Of a stretch of DNA of 38,488 bases, positions 24,052 to 32,145 are shown piece by piece. A program made the translations under genes and the position numbers. How positions within the stretch are numbered: the stretch's first letter is position 1; every line of letters begins with the position of its first letter. The notes under the pieces are model-generated. The model had not been told where the DNA came from. It saw nothing but the letters and a program-made list of their open reading frames with translations, and made no database searches. Source of the DNA: Nitrospira sp. (GTDB lineage: Bacteria > Nitrospirota > Nitrospiria > Nitrospirales > Nitrospiraceae); assembly GCA_029240595.1 (NCBI GenBank), contig JARDZZ010000004.1, positions 1-38,488 of the forward strand, written 5' to 3'.

Positions 24052-24749
24052 GCAGGTCCAGCACCACCCCTATGCCTTCCGGCCCGGTCCGGTCTTCCAC
24101 GGAACGGCGGGGAATTCTCTTTATTATTTCCGCACCGTCCGGTACCGGCAAGACCACCTTGTGCAAGCAGCTGGTGGCGAACATTCCTGGACTCTGGCAC
24201 TCGGTGTCCTACACGACGAGAACGCCTCGTCCCGGCGAAGAACACGGCCGCGAGTATTATTTTACCGACGATACCACCTTCCAAGCGATGATCGACCGAC
24301 ATGAGTTTGTCGAGTGGGCGCGCGTATACGGCCACCTGTACGGGACCCCGAGAAGGATGGTGGCTGACAAGATCGAGCAAGGTATCGACGTGTTGTTGGA
24401 AATCGACGTGCAGGGGGCGTTGCAAGTGAAGAAGAAGTTCGACGACGCCGTCTCGATTTTCATCCTTCCGCCGTCGATGACCGTGCTCCGTCAGCGCCTA
24501 CTGAATCGCGCTTCCGATTCCTCTGAGGAGATTCAGCGGCGATTGCAAAAAGTCAAAGAGGAAGTCTGGAGCTATCGGGAGTATGCCTACATTGTTCGCA
24601 ACGATGATCTCACGCGCTCGTTACAAGATCTCGAAAGTATTTTTCTAGGAGAACGGTTGAAAACCAAGCGGCTCAATATGGCCTGGATCGAAAACAACTT
24701 CATTCTGGACGACGAGGCCAAACCCGGAGATCGGAAAGATCTTCCATAA
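24048..24749 (+). CDS. gmk: Guanylate kinase
   Basis: Phosphorylates GMP to GDP with ATP; also links to (p)ppGpp control in many bacteria. 233 residues. A 20-residue N-terminal extension precedes the P-loop SAPSGTGKTT (28-37). The GMP-binding block follows (SVSYTTRTPRPGEEHGREYYF, then EFVEWARVYGHLYGTP, then DVLLEIDVQGALQVKKK). Lid region LNRASDSSEEIQRRL. The ATG overlaps the yicC stop (ATGA). The extra tail after about residue 210 is short and acidic. Confidence 0.96.
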   Translation: MSRSSTTPMPSGPVRSSTERRGILFIISAPSGTGKTTLCKQLVANIPGLWHSVSYTTRTPRPGEEHGREYYFTDDTTFQAMIDRHEFVEWARVYGHLYGTPRRMVADKIEQGIDVLLEIDVQGALQVKKKFDDAVSIFILPPSMTVLRQRLLNRASDSSEEIQRRLQKVKEEVWSYREYAYIVRNDDLTRSLQDLESIFLGERLKTKRLNMAWIENNFILDDEAKPGDRKDLP

Positions 24750-24768
24750 CCCCAAGGAGTACAGATCC

Positions 24769-25128
24769 ATGATCGACATGCTCAGCCTGTTACCGCAATA
24801 TACGCCGGACCAATTTGACTCCCGGCACCGTCTCGTCATTGTTGCTGCCCAGCGCGCGAAACACATTGTGCAGGGATCGCGGCCCTTCGGGACGTCGCGG
24901 TTCACGAAGGAGACAACCATTGCTCTGGACGAAGTGCTCCGAGGGGAAGCGAAATTTCTTATCGGCAAAGAAGCGCGAGACGCGATGAAGGAAGCCAAGC
25001 GTGGTAAAGAAGGCGAGACGGAGCGCATGGCCATGATGACCGGAGAAGACGCGAGGGAAATCAAGAAAGAACTCAGCGTCTACGTGGATGACAGCCCCAA
25101 GCCGGTGGCAGGAGAACCAGAAGAATAG
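24769..25128 (+). CDS. rpoZ: RNA polymerase omega subunit
   Basis: Promotes RNA polymerase assembly by chaperoning the beta-prime subunit. 119 residues. The recognisable omega core lies at 15-65: FDSRHRLVIVAAQRAKHIVQG, then TKETTIALDEVLRGEAKFLI. The C-terminal half is a charged, probably disordered tail (EAKRGKEGETERMAMMTG). AAGGAG precedes the ATG by about 9 nt. Assignment is supported by its place between gmk and coaBC, a standard arrangement. Confidence 0.9.
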   Translation: MIDMLSLLPQYTPDQFDSRHRLVIVAAQRAKHIVQGSRPFGTSRFTKETTIALDEVLRGEAKFLIGKEARDAMKEAKRGKEGETERMAMMTGEDAREIKKELSVYVDDSPKPVAGEPEE

Positions 25129-25131
25129 CAC

Positions 25132-26388
25132 ATGGAAGACCATGTCAGAAACCCTTCACTCACCGGCGCACGCATTGTCCTCGGCGTCACCGGGAGTATC
25201 GCCGCCTATAAGGCGGTGACGCTGCTGCGTGCGCTCGTGCGTGAAGGGGCGGTGATCGACGTGGCCATGACCCGCTCTGCCACGAAGTTCGTGACTCCGT
25301 TGACCTTCGAAGTTCTGTCTGGACGGCCGGTCACGGCAGACCTGTTCCAGGCGCATCAGGAAATGAAACATCTCTCACTGCCGGAGCACGCCGACGCCAT
25401 TCTTGTCGCTCCCGCGACCGCAAATTTCCTGGCAAAGGCGGCTCTTGGACTGGGCGATGACCTGCTGTCAACCATGCTCCTGACCGGACGATGTCCGCTT
25501 GTCTGTGCTCCCGCAATGGACGGCGGTATGTGGTCCCATCCCACGGTCGTCGCCCATGTGGAGGCGTTACGGGCTCGTGGCGCTCTCATCGTTGATCCGG
25601 AAGAAGGCCCGCTTGCCTCCGGTCGAATCGGTCAAGGGCGAATGGCCGGAGAGGACCGGATTCTGGACGCCGTGCGTGCGGTACTGACTCCGAAACGGGA
25701 CTGGCAGGGCCAACGGATCTTGTTGTCGGCTGGCCCAACGCAAGAGCCGATCGATCCGGTGCGCTACCTCTCGAACCGGTCGTCGGGCAAGATGGGCTAT
25801 GCCATCGCCGAAGCAGCACGGAAGCGGGGCGCTGAGGTCATTCTCGTCAGTGGCCCGACTTCGCTTCCCGCGCCATCAGGAGTTGAAGTGATCCCGGTAG
25901 AGACAGCTGAAGAGATGCTGAAGCAGCTCAGCAACCGATTATCTTGGTCTACGGTGGTCGTCATGGCTGCCGCGGTGGCCGACTTTCGTCCCAGGCAGGT
26001 CGCTCCTCAAAAATTGAAGAAGCAGGGGAGACGATCCGCTACGCTCGAACTGGAGCAGACCACCGACATTCTTTCCACGATTTCAGGCCAGCGCACCACT
26101 CAATTGGTGATCGGCTTTGCGGCGGAAACTCATGATCTTCTGCCCCACGCCCGAGCGAAACTCGCGTCGAAAGGCCTCGATCTCATCGTCGCGAACGATG
26201 TCACCAGGCCAAAAGCCGGATTTGGTAGCGACTTCAATGCCGCTACGCTGATCGATCGAGACGGTCACACGACCGACATTCCGTTGAAGTCCAAACGTGA
26301 ATTGGCGGACGACATTCTCGATGCCGTACGCCGGTTACTCGTGGACTCTCCTACTCGGAGACACGGCGATCTCCGCAAAAGGCGCTAA
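25132..26388 (+). CDS. coaBC: Bifunctional CoaBC: phosphopantothenoylcysteine decarboxylase/synthetase
   Basis: Couples cysteine to 4'-phosphopantothenate (CoaB) and decarboxylates the product (CoaC) in coenzyme A synthesis. 418 residues. CoaC is the flavoprotein half (about 10-185): LGVTGSIAAYKAV, then ILVAPATANFLAKAALGLGDD, then the substrate clamp APAMDGGMW. CoaB (about 190-405) carries GPTQEPIDPVRYLSNRSSGK, the LVSGPTSLP turn, MAAAVADFRP and KLKKQG. The clamp has Asp where E. coli has Asn, a variation I recall from other bacterial CoaBC proteins. Starts 3 nt after rpoZ and is followed 2 nt later by the TPR gene, so it is in the same operon. Confidence 0.95.
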   Translation: MEDHVRNPSLTGARIVLGVTGSIAAYKAVTLLRALVREGAVIDVAMTRSATKFVTPLTFEVLSGRPVTADLFQAHQEMKHLSLPEHADAILVAPATANFLAKAALGLGDDLLSTMLLTGRCPLVCAPAMDGGMWSHPTVVAHVEALRARGALIVDPEEGPLASGRIGQGRMAGEDRILDAVRAVLTPKRDWQGQRILLSAGPTQEPIDPVRYLSNRSSGKMGYAIAEAARKRGAEVILVSGPTSLPAPSGVEVIPVETAEEMLKQLSNRLSWSTVVVMAAAVADFRPRQVAPQKLKKQGRRSATLELEQTTDILSTISGQRTTQLVIGFAAETHDLLPHARAKLASKGLDLIVANDVTRPKAGFGSDFNAATLIDRDGHTTDIPLKSKRELADDILDAVRRLLVDSPTRRHGDLRKRR

Positions 26389-26390
26389 CG

Positions 26391-27149
26391 ATGCCCCCTC
26401 AGAAAAATATTGCGAGCGCCTTGGAAATCGATCGACTCGCCACGCAGCTGGCAACAAATCCACGTTCGAAGGCTTTTCTTCCGCTTGCGGAAGAATATTG
26501 CAAGGCGGGCATGTGGGAGGAAGCCGTCGGCGTCCTGGAAGACGGTCTGAAGTATTACCCCGGGTTCGTCACAGCCATGGTCGTGTTGGGACGCGCCTAT
26601 GACCAACTGAATCAACCGACCAAGGCGAGGGCGGTTCTCGAGGGCGCCGTCAAGCTGAGTCCGGAAAATCTCCGCGCGCATCGGACTTTGATTAAGATCT
26701 ATGCGGCGCAAGGACTCACCGAAGAGGCTCTCAAATCCTGTCACGTGATCCTCGCAATGAACCCACGGGACGAGGAGGTGCTCTCCCTTCAAGCCTCATT
26801 GGGCGCTCCAGAATCTGAGAAAGGACAAGGGGCCCCATCCCCGAAATCGGTGGAGGTCACAGGCCAGGTGACTGTCACACCCGGCACAAACACCGCGAGC
26901 GGGCCCCCTCCCGCCCTCGAGTCGGTCCCGACGTCCCTTCCTGACATTCCCACCGGAAAGCTGCCTAGCCCGCTCGACGATCAGAAGCCTCCTCAGGATG
27001 TCGCCCCCTCTTCTGATTCCGACGTGGTGACCACTAAGTCACACCAGCCGAGTCATGCTGATACCGTCGCACGCCTCGAGTCGTGGTTACGCTCATTAGA
27101 GCGGCAGCGCCGAGATCGATCGACACGAGATACCCACTCCGGCTCATAA
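26391..27149 (+). CDS. TPR-repeat protein with Pro-rich linker
   Basis: 252 residues. Three tetratricopeptide units at about 25-130 (FLPLAEEYCKAGMWEEAVGV, then AMVVLGRAYDQLNQPTKARA, then AHRTLIKIYAAQGLTEEALK). A Pro/Ser/Thr-rich linker spans about 140-225. A short C-terminal helix (TVARLESWLRSLERQRR) follows; a similar terminal helix is familiar from TPR proteins of deltaproteobacteria and Nitrospirota. No signal peptide, so cytoplasmic. It probably scaffolds protein complexes, but the partner is unknown. It is the last gene of the tsaD-to-TPR run: 2 nt after coaBC, and the next gene has its own promoter. Confidence 0.82.
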   Translation: MPPQKNIASALEIDRLATQLATNPRSKAFLPLAEEYCKAGMWEEAVGVLEDGLKYYPGFVTAMVVLGRAYDQLNQPTKARAVLEGAVKLSPENLRAHRTLIKIYAAQGLTEEALKSCHVILAMNPRDEEVLSLQASLGAPESEKGQGAPSPKSVEVTGQVTVTPGTNTASGPPPALESVPTSLPDIPTGKLPSPLDDQKPPQDVAPSSDSDVVTTKSHQPSHADTVARLESWLRSLERQRRDRSTRDTHSGS

Positions 27150-27171
27150 GCTATTAATATCTTTCGACAGT

Positions 27172-27200
27172 TTGACCGCTCTCCAGTAGCCTGCTACAAT
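27172..27200 (+). promoter_or_regulatory. Strong sigma70-type promoter of the aroQ-efp-acc operon
   Basis: TTGACC (27172-27177), a 17-nt spacer, then TGC-TACAAT (hexamer 27195-27200) with an extended -10. The predicted start near 27207 leaves a leader of about 54 nt. Confidence 0.78.
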
Positions 27201-27260
27201 GCCCCTCTCCTAACGCTGCCGGCACGAACACCACCAGGCTTTTGAATACATCGGCTGATC

Positions 27261-27755
27261 ATGCTCCGGATACTCGTCTTACATGGACCCAACTTGAATT
27301 TGCTCGGTACCCGCGAACAGTCCATCTATGGTACCCAATCGCTCAAGAATATCGACTCGGCCCTCACGACGCTGGCCGAACATTTAGGGTTGCACATCGA
27401 CATTCGCCAATCGAACAGCGAGGGGGACTTGGTGAACTGGATTCAGGAGAGCGGAAGCGGCTATCACGGCATCATCATCAATCCGGCCGCCTATACCCAT
27501 ACGAGCGTTGCGATCCGCGATGCGATTTCCGCTGTTGGCCTGCCCACCGTCGAAGTCCACTTGTCGAATATCCATCAGCGCGAACCATTTCGACATCATT
27601 CCCACGTGGCGGGAGTGGCATTAGGCCAGATATCCGGTCTGGGACCATCGGGCTATCTCCTCGCATTGCGGGGCCTCCACGACCATTTAGCAGGGACCAA
27701 AAAGCTCAAAAATTCTCCGACGGCGTCCCGCCGACCGAAACGGGCGTCACGGTAG
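27261..27755 (+). CDS. aroQ: 3-dehydroquinate dehydratase, type II
   Basis: Third step of the shikimate pathway: 3-dehydroquinate to 3-dehydroshikimate, by trans elimination in a dodecamer. 164 residues. It opens [16 protein letters not shown] with the catalytic Tyr at residue 23 (SIYG). Also [33 protein letters not shown] with the catalytic His, and [11 protein letters not shown]. About 15 basic residues are added at the C-terminus. It is the first gene of a probable operon with efp, accB and accC, a neighbourhood common in diverse bacteria. Confidence 0.96.
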   Translation: MLRILVLHGPNLNLLGTREQSIYGTQSLKNIDSALTTLAEHLGLHIDIRQSNSEGDLVNWIQESGSGYHGIIINPAAYTHTSVAIRDAISAVGLPTVEVHLSNIHQREPFRHHSHVAGVALGQISGLGPSGYLLALRGLHDHLAGTKKLKNSPTASRRPKRASR

Positions 27756-27794
27756 GGAAGCGGTCAACCTCATAGACGGTGAAGGGAGTAACGA

Positions 27795-28355
27795 GTGATT
27801 TCCACGACTGATTTTCGCGGCGGCGTCCGCCTCTTAGTTGACGGCGAGCCGTATTACATCGTCGAATTTCAACATGTGAAGCCAGGCAAGGGCGGCGCCT
27901 TTGTCCGAACCAAGCTGAAAAGCTATCTTTCCGGCAATGTATTGGACCGGACATTCCGATCGGGTGAGCGCTTTGAAGAGCCGGACCTGGAAGAACGGGA
28001 AATGCAGTTCTTGTATGCCACCGGCGATGAATACACGTTCATGGACACGGAAACCTATGAGCAGTTGACCTTCGAAAAACAGCAGCTCGGTGACAATGCC
28101 GATCTGCTCAAAGAGAACATGAACGTGAAGATTCTTATCTACGAGCATCGTCCGATCGACGTCGAGCTGCCGATTTTCATCGAACTCAAGGTCGTGGATG
28201 CTGAGCCAGGGGTGCGCGGCGATACGGCATCCGGCGGCACAAAACCTGCGGTCGTCGAGACCGGGGCGACCATCAAAGTGCCGCTGTACTTGGAAGTGGG
28301 CACCGTCATCAAAATCGATACCCGTACGAGGGCCTACGTGGAGCGGGTCCGGTGA
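27795..28355 (+). CDS. efp: Translation elongation factor P
   Basis: Relieves ribosome stalling at polyproline motifs. 186 residues, three beta-barrel domains (KOW-like, OB, C-terminal SKL-like). The modification loop reads [12 protein letters not shown], with Lys at position 32, so the Lys-type maturation (EpmA/B-like or another) is expected, not the Arg-rhamnose type. Later blocks: [34 protein letters not shown] and [21 protein letters not shown]. The GTG start at 27795 has GGGAG about 7 nt upstream and fits the family N-terminus. It overlaps accB by 4 nt. Confidence 0.96.
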   Translation: MISTTDFRGGVRLLVDGEPYYIVEFQHVKPGKGGAFVRTKLKSYLSGNVLDRTFRSGERFEEPDLEEREMQFLYATGDEYTFMDTETYEQLTFEKQQLGDNADLLKENMNVKILIYEHRPIDVELPIFIELKVVDAEPGVRGDTASGGTKPAVVETGATIKVPLYLEVGTVIKIDTRTRAYVERVR

Positions 28356-28909
28356 GCCGGAAGAAGCCTCGCAGATCAAAGCGTCATGGAACCCCGATCG
28401 TGCTGCCCGGGTCTTTCGCCGGCGCGACGAGCGCCCAAGATGCCGCCGCGCAGCAACGGCAAATCCAGGACTTGATCGACCTCCTCAAACGGAACCATTT
28501 GACGGAACTGGAGATTGAGCGGGCAGGGGTACGCATCAGAGTCCGCCATGAGGCCGCGGTGAAAACCGTGTCCGCAGCCGTCAGTGAAGCTGGGGGCACG
28601 GGCCAAACCGTCTCACCACACACCAGCCCGCCCAATGAACTCGCCGAAGACACCGCCGGTCACATTACCATTACCTCGCCGATTGTCGGCACCTTCTATC
28701 GGTCGCCTTCCCCGGACGCCGATCCTTACGTGGAAGAAGGCGATTTCGTGAAAAGGGGGCAGGTCCTGTGTATCGTAGAAGCGATGAAACTGATGAATGA
28801 AATTGAGTCGGAGGTGGACGGGCGCATCACGAAGATACTCGTGGAAAGCACCAAGCCCGTTGAGTACGGCCAGGCGCTCTTCCTCATCGATCCCAAAGCG
28901 ACCCCTTGA
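28352..28909 (+). CDS. accB: Biotin carboxyl carrier protein of acetyl-CoA carboxylase
   Basis: Carries the biotin that shuttles CO2 from AccC to the AccAD transferase, the committed step to malonyl-CoA. 185 residues. Residues 34-66 form the AccB N-terminal helix-strand region ([20 protein letters not shown]). A Ser/Thr/Pro linker follows. The biotinyl domain (about 104-182) has the biotinylation motif EAMKLMNEI with K146. The GTG start overlaps the efp stop (GTGA). The first ~30 residues are an extra basic segment ([15 protein letters not shown]), so a later start is possible, though no better one is visible. Confidence 0.93.
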   Translation: MSRKKPRRSKRHGTPIVLPGSFAGATSAQDAAAQQRQIQDLIDLLKRNHLTELEIERAGVRIRVRHEAAVKTVSAAVSEAGGTGQTVSPHTSPPNELAEDTAGHITITSPIVGTFYRSPSPDADPYVEEGDFVKRGQVLCIVEAMKLMNEIESEVDGRITKILVESTKPVEYGQALFLIDPKATP

Positions 28910-28923
28910 TCCAGGCGCGCTCA

Positions 28924-28944
28924 TCTCACTTCGACTCAGTGAGA
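28924..28944 (+). other. Short hairpin between accB and accC
   Basis: A 7-bp perfect inverted repeat (28924-28930 with 28938-28944) with a 7-nt loop and no following T-tract. It could be a processing or stability element within the operon, or chance. Weak evidence. Confidence 0.25.
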
Positions 28945-28966
28945 ACCCTTCCCCTCGTGTCATGAC

Positions 28967-28970
28967 GGAG
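28967..28970 (+). promoter_or_regulatory. Ribosome binding site that sets the accC start
   Basis: GGAG with an 8-nt spacer to the GTG at 28979. The GTG at 28973 would be only 2 nt away, too close. The resulting start [14 protein letters not shown] matches AccC homologues. Confidence 0.75.
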
Positions 28971-28978
28971 ATGTGACC

Positions 28979-30319
28979 GTGTTCAAGAAAGTGCTCGTTG
29001 CAAATCGGGGAGAAATCGCACTGCGCGTCATCCGCGCGTGCAAAGAACTCGGCATCAAAACCGTCGCTATCCACTCGGAGGCCGATGCGGCCGGCATGCA
29101 CGTGCGCGCCGCAGATGAGCGCATTTGCGTGGGCCCGGCCGAGTCCGCGTTGAGCTATCGCAATATCCCGAACGTCCTGAGCGCCGCAGAAATTACAGGG
29201 GCGGATGCCATTCACCCGGGGTACGGCTTCCTTTCTGAGAACGCACACTTCGCGGAAGTCTGTGAGTCCATCGGCGTGAAATTCATCGGCCCGACCTCAG
29301 AAAACATCGCACTCATGGGGGACAAGGCCAAGGCCAGAGAGATCGTGGCTCGTCGAGGGCTTCCCGTCACCCCCGGCAGTCCGGGCGAGCTGAAGAGCGA
29401 ACAGGAGGCCCGTGAGGCGGCCGCCAAAATCGGCTATCCGGTTATCATCAAAGCCGCGGCGGGCGGTGGCGGTCGGGGGATGCGCGTGGTCAACAGCACC
29501 GACGAAGTGGCCCGGGCATTCCAGGCTGCTCAGGCGGAAGCGAAGTCCACGTTCGGCAACGACAGCGTGTACCTAGAACGGTACTTTCTCGAGCCCCGCC
29601 ACATCGAAGTTCAGATCGCCGCCGATTCGCGGGGCCACGTCGTCTATCTGGGCGAGCGCGATTGTTCGATTCAGCGCCGTCATCAAAAACTCGTGGAAGA
29701 AACCCCTTCGCCTGCCGTGGATGAAAAGCTCCGACGTGAGATCGGACGAGTGGCGGTTGAAGCGGTCAAGGCCGTCCATTATCGAAATCTGGGCACCGTG
29801 GAATTCCTGCTCGACAAGGACCACAACTTCTTTTTCATGGAGATGAATACCCGCATCCAGGTAGAGCATCCCATTACGGAAATGGTGACGGGGATCGACC
29901 TCATCAAGGAGCAAATCACGCTCGCCAATGGACAACCCCTCTCGTTCAGACAACCCGACATCCGACTCACGGGTCACAGCCTTGAGTGCCGGATCAATGC
30001 CGAAGATCCGGAAAAATTCACGCCGTCACCCGGAGTGATTAGCAGGTACTGTGCTCCGGGCGGCTTCGGGGTTCGGGTGGATTCGGCAATGGAGTCCAAC
30101 GCCGTCGTCGTCCCCTATTATGATTCCATGATCGCCAAGGTGATTACGCACGGGCGCGACCGGCTAGAAGCCATGGCCAGGATGCGGCGGGCACTCGACG
30201 AGTTCGTCATCGAGGGCATCAAGACGACGATTCCGCTTCACAAACGGATTCTCAATGATCCGGACTTCCAAAAAGGCCACGTCTCGACTACCTACCTCGA
30301 GCGCTTCCTCGCCAGCTAG
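28979..30319 (+). CDS. accC: Biotin carboxylase subunit of acetyl-CoA carboxylase
   Basis: Uses ATP and bicarbonate to carboxylate biotin on AccB. 446 residues from GTG 28979. N-terminal biotin carboxylase domain ([33 protein letters not shown]). ATP-grasp domain with the glycine loop [14 protein letters not shown] and metal-binding [18 protein letters not shown]-terminal domain with [13 protein letters not shown] and [12 protein letters not shown]. Length is that of a free AccC subunit, not a pyruvate carboxylase fusion. A stand-alone accB next to it argues for acetyl-CoA carboxylase; the pyruvate carboxylase A subunit is the alternative. Converges on the cupredoxin gene, 13 nt apart. Confidence 0.95.
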   Translation: MFKKVLVANRGEIALRVIRACKELGIKTVAIHSEADAAGMHVRAADERICVGPAESALSYRNIPNVLSAAEITGADAIHPGYGFLSENAHFAEVCESIGVKFIGPTSENIALMGDKAKAREIVARRGLPVTPGSPGELKSEQEAREAAAKIGYPVIIKAAAGGGGRGMRVVNSTDEVARAFQAAQAEAKSTFGNDSVYLERYFLEPRHIEVQIAADSRGHVVYLGERDCSIQRRHQKLVEETPSPAVDEKLRREIGRVAVEAVKAVHYRNLGTVEFLLDKDHNFFFMEMNTRIQVEHPITEMVTGIDLIKEQITLANGQPLSFRQPDIRLTGHSLECRINAEDPEKFTPSPGVISRYCAPGGFGVRVDSAMESNAVVVPYYDSMIAKVITHGRDRLEAMARMRRALDEFVIEGIKTTIPLHKRILNDPDFQKGHVSTTYLERFLAS

Positions 30320-30332
30320 ACGCAAGCCATTC

Positions 30333-30719
30333 TCACTCGACAATGATCGTGCCGCTCATGCCCGCGTGGCCGCGCCTCGCGCAATAAAACAGATACACGC
30401 CGGGAATGGGGCGAACGAGCGCCTCGACTTTCTGATTCGGCGCCACAGGAAGGCTGCTGGATGGCCCCGGTGACATCCCGGTCTGATGAGCCAACAATGC
30501 CGTCTTGAATTCATGCCGCTCGCGGCCTTCGTTGACGACAAGGAGGCGAATCGGATACGCGGAGGAGACATGCACTTCGCTGGGCGTGAATCGGAAATCC
30601 TCCGCGACGATGCGGACGGTCTGTTCCCTCGATTCGCATCCGGACATGGAAGCGATCAGGAACAGAACCACCGCCATCACTGACGGCCTCGGCGACTGCT
30701 CGGGCAAGGGACAGCTCAT
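30333..30719 (-). CDS. Cupredoxin-like lipoprotein (type 1 copper site)
   Basis: 128 residues. A signal segment ends in the lipobox-like SMSGC with C28 as the lipid-modified Cys, so it is probably membrane-anchored and faces the periplasm. The mature domain is a single cupredoxin barrel (VRIVAEDFRFTPSEVHV). The four blue-copper ligands of plastocyanin/azurin-like sites are present: H69 (RHEF), C113 and H118 and M121 (FYCARRGHAGM). It could carry electrons or bind copper. The start is uncertain: an ATG at 30677 has GAGG about 9 nt upstream but would leave the signal peptide without a positive charge, and an earlier ATG at 30752 is also in frame. It is head to head with thiE. Confidence 0.8.
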   Translation of the reverse strand: MSCPLPEQSPRPSVMAVVLFLIASMSGCESREQTVRIVAEDFRFTPSEVHVSSAYPIRLLVVNEGRERHEFKTALLAHQTGMSPGPSSSLPVAPNQKVEALVRPIPGVYLFYCARRGHAGMSGTIIVE

Positions 30720-30761
30720 GTCAGGCGGGCTGTTCCCTGGCGTCTGTTTCACGTCTCACGC

Positions 30762-30767
30762 TACAAT
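30762..30767 (+). promoter_or_regulatory. Candidate -10 element of thiE
   Basis: TACAAT in the context GCTACAATGC, as at 6149 and 27195, but without the upstream TG and with no recognisable -35. Initiation would fall about 3 nt before the thiE ATG, giving a near-leaderless mRNA. Confidence 0.35.
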
Positions 30768-30776
30768 GCACCTACC

Positions 30777-31415
30777 ATGTCCCGGAACCAACGCACACGC
30801 ACACTGTCCGGACTATACGTCATTCTCGACTCGTCGACGCAGCCCCCTCGCCCCCTCATTGACGTGTTGAACGGAGCCGCCATCGCCGGTGTCTCGATCT
30901 TCCAGTATCGCAATAAGACGGCCTCCATGAAAGAAGCCTTTCGCGAGGCCCTGCCGCTCCGGAACAGAGCGAGAGAGCTGGAGGTGCTCTTTCTCGTAAA
31001 TGACCGTTGTGACCTGGCCCTTGCTCTGGATGCGGACGGCGTCCATGTCGGTCAGGACGATTTACCTGTGGCACAGGCGCGTAGGATTCTTGGACCTGAA
31101 GCCGTGATTGGATTGTCCACGCACAACGACCGACAGGTGGAAGCGGCCGACCGTCTACAACCGGATTACATCGGCTTTGGACCGATCTTCGCGCCCGGCT
31201 CAAAAACCGACCATGATCCTATTGTGGGGATTGACGCACTGAGAAGAATCCGCGTACTGACCCGACTGCCCATTTTCGCGATTGGCGGGATTCGCCTCGG
31301 TCAGGTTCGGGCGGTCATCGAAGCGGGAGCCGACGGCATCGCCGTGATATCTGCGCTGGCCAGCGCACCTGACATTGAAGTCGCCGTCAGCGCCCTCCTC
31401 GAGCAGATGTCCTGA
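30777..31415 (+). CDS. thiE: Thiamine-phosphate synthase
   Basis: Joins the pyrimidine and thiazole halves to make thiamine phosphate. 212 residues, a TIM-barrel. Diphosphate- and substrate-binding blocks: VSIFQYRNKTAS, FLVNDRCDLALALDADGVHVGQDDLP, IGLSTHNDRQV, DYIGFGPIFAPGSKTDHDP and PIFAIGGIRLGQV. All family landmarks are intact. The second half of the pathway (thiC, thiG, thiS) is not in the window. Its 3' end overlaps bioD on the other strand by 29 nt, so the two transcripts are complementary there. Confidence 0.95.
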   Translation: MSRNQRTRTLSGLYVILDSSTQPPRPLIDVLNGAAIAGVSIFQYRNKTASMKEAFREALPLRNRARELEVLFLVNDRCDLALALDADGVHVGQDDLPVAQARRILGPEAVIGLSTHNDRQVEAADRLQPDYIGFGPIFAPGSKTDHDPIVGIDALRRIRVLTRLPIFAIGGIRLGQVRAVIEAGADGIAVISALASAPDIEVAVSALLEQMS

Positions 31416-32145
31416 CCAGCTTGGCCAGCATAGTGATCGCCGCCATGTTTGCGAACCGACTCGCAGACTGCCGGAATCGTCGCATGAGACCCGGCACATA
31501 GGGGAGTGGACCGAGTACAGGCACCCCCGCCTGTTTTCGGAGCGCGTCCAAAGTCGTCTTTTCCTGAAGACGCGTGACCGACGATCGGACAGGATGCGTA
31601 CGATTGAGGATGAGCGCGACAACCGGAATCCGCCGTCGGTGAAGCGCGTCGATCGTCAACAAGGCATGATTGATCCCTCCCAGCCCGGCGCGCCCCACCA
31701 CAATGGCGGGCAGCTTGAGTCCACGCATCACGTCCATCACATCGGCGTCGGCCGTAATGGGCACCCGAACACCGCCGATGCCCTCCACCACGACCGATTG
31801 ATAGCGGTTCGCGAGCAGACGATAGACTTGACGAATCACGCGCGGATCGATGCTCCGGCGTTCGATATGGGCCGCACCCAGAGGGGCTACCGGTTGTTCA
31901 AACTGATACGGACAGATCGCGCCCAGCGTTTCTTCGCTGTCAATAGCGGCCCGAAGCCGTGCCGCATCGGACTGGATGAGCCGAGAAGAAGTGACGCCGG
32001 TTTCGATCGGCTTCATGATGCCCACGGTCCTCCCCAGACGCCGCAACCGGATAGCCAGTGCCGCTGTCACCAGGGTCTTGCCTACGCCGGTATCGGTTCC
32101 CGTCACAAACACGCCGGCCCCGCCTGTGACTCGTCGCTGTATCAT
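31387..32145 (-). CDS. bioD: ATP-dependent dethiobiotin synthetase
   Basis: Closes the ureido ring of biotin: 7,8-diaminopelargonate plus CO2 and ATP give dethiobiotin. 252 residues; the extra C-terminal ~30 are basic. P-loop GTDTGVGKTLVTAAL, substrate motif MKPIETGV, VVVEGIGGVRVPI, and the nucleotide-binding IVVGRAGLGGINHALLT and ALILNR. The start codon overlaps the stop of the upstream SDR gene by 4 nt, so translation is coupled. The rest of the biotin pathway is not in the window. Biotin is the cofactor of AccB, encoded 3 kb away. Confidence 0.93.
   Translation of the reverse strand: MIQRRVTGGAGVFVTGTDTGVGKTLVTAALAIRLRRLGRTVGIMKPIETGVTSSRLIQSDAARLRAAIDSEETLGAICPYQFEQPVAPLGAAHIERRSIDPRVIRQVYRLLANRYQSVVVEGIGGVRVPITADADVMDVMRGLKLPAIVVGRAGLGGINHALLTIDALHRRRIPVVALILNRTHPVRSSVTRLQEKTTLDALRKQAGVPVLGPLPYVPGLMRRFRQSASRFANMAAITMLAKLVRTSARGGR

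Noticed and set aside
25490-25530. APAMD in place of APAMN in CoaBC as a missing catalytic residue
   Set aside because: Asp at this position is, as I recall, found in other bacterial CoaBC proteins, so it is not a sign of inactivity.
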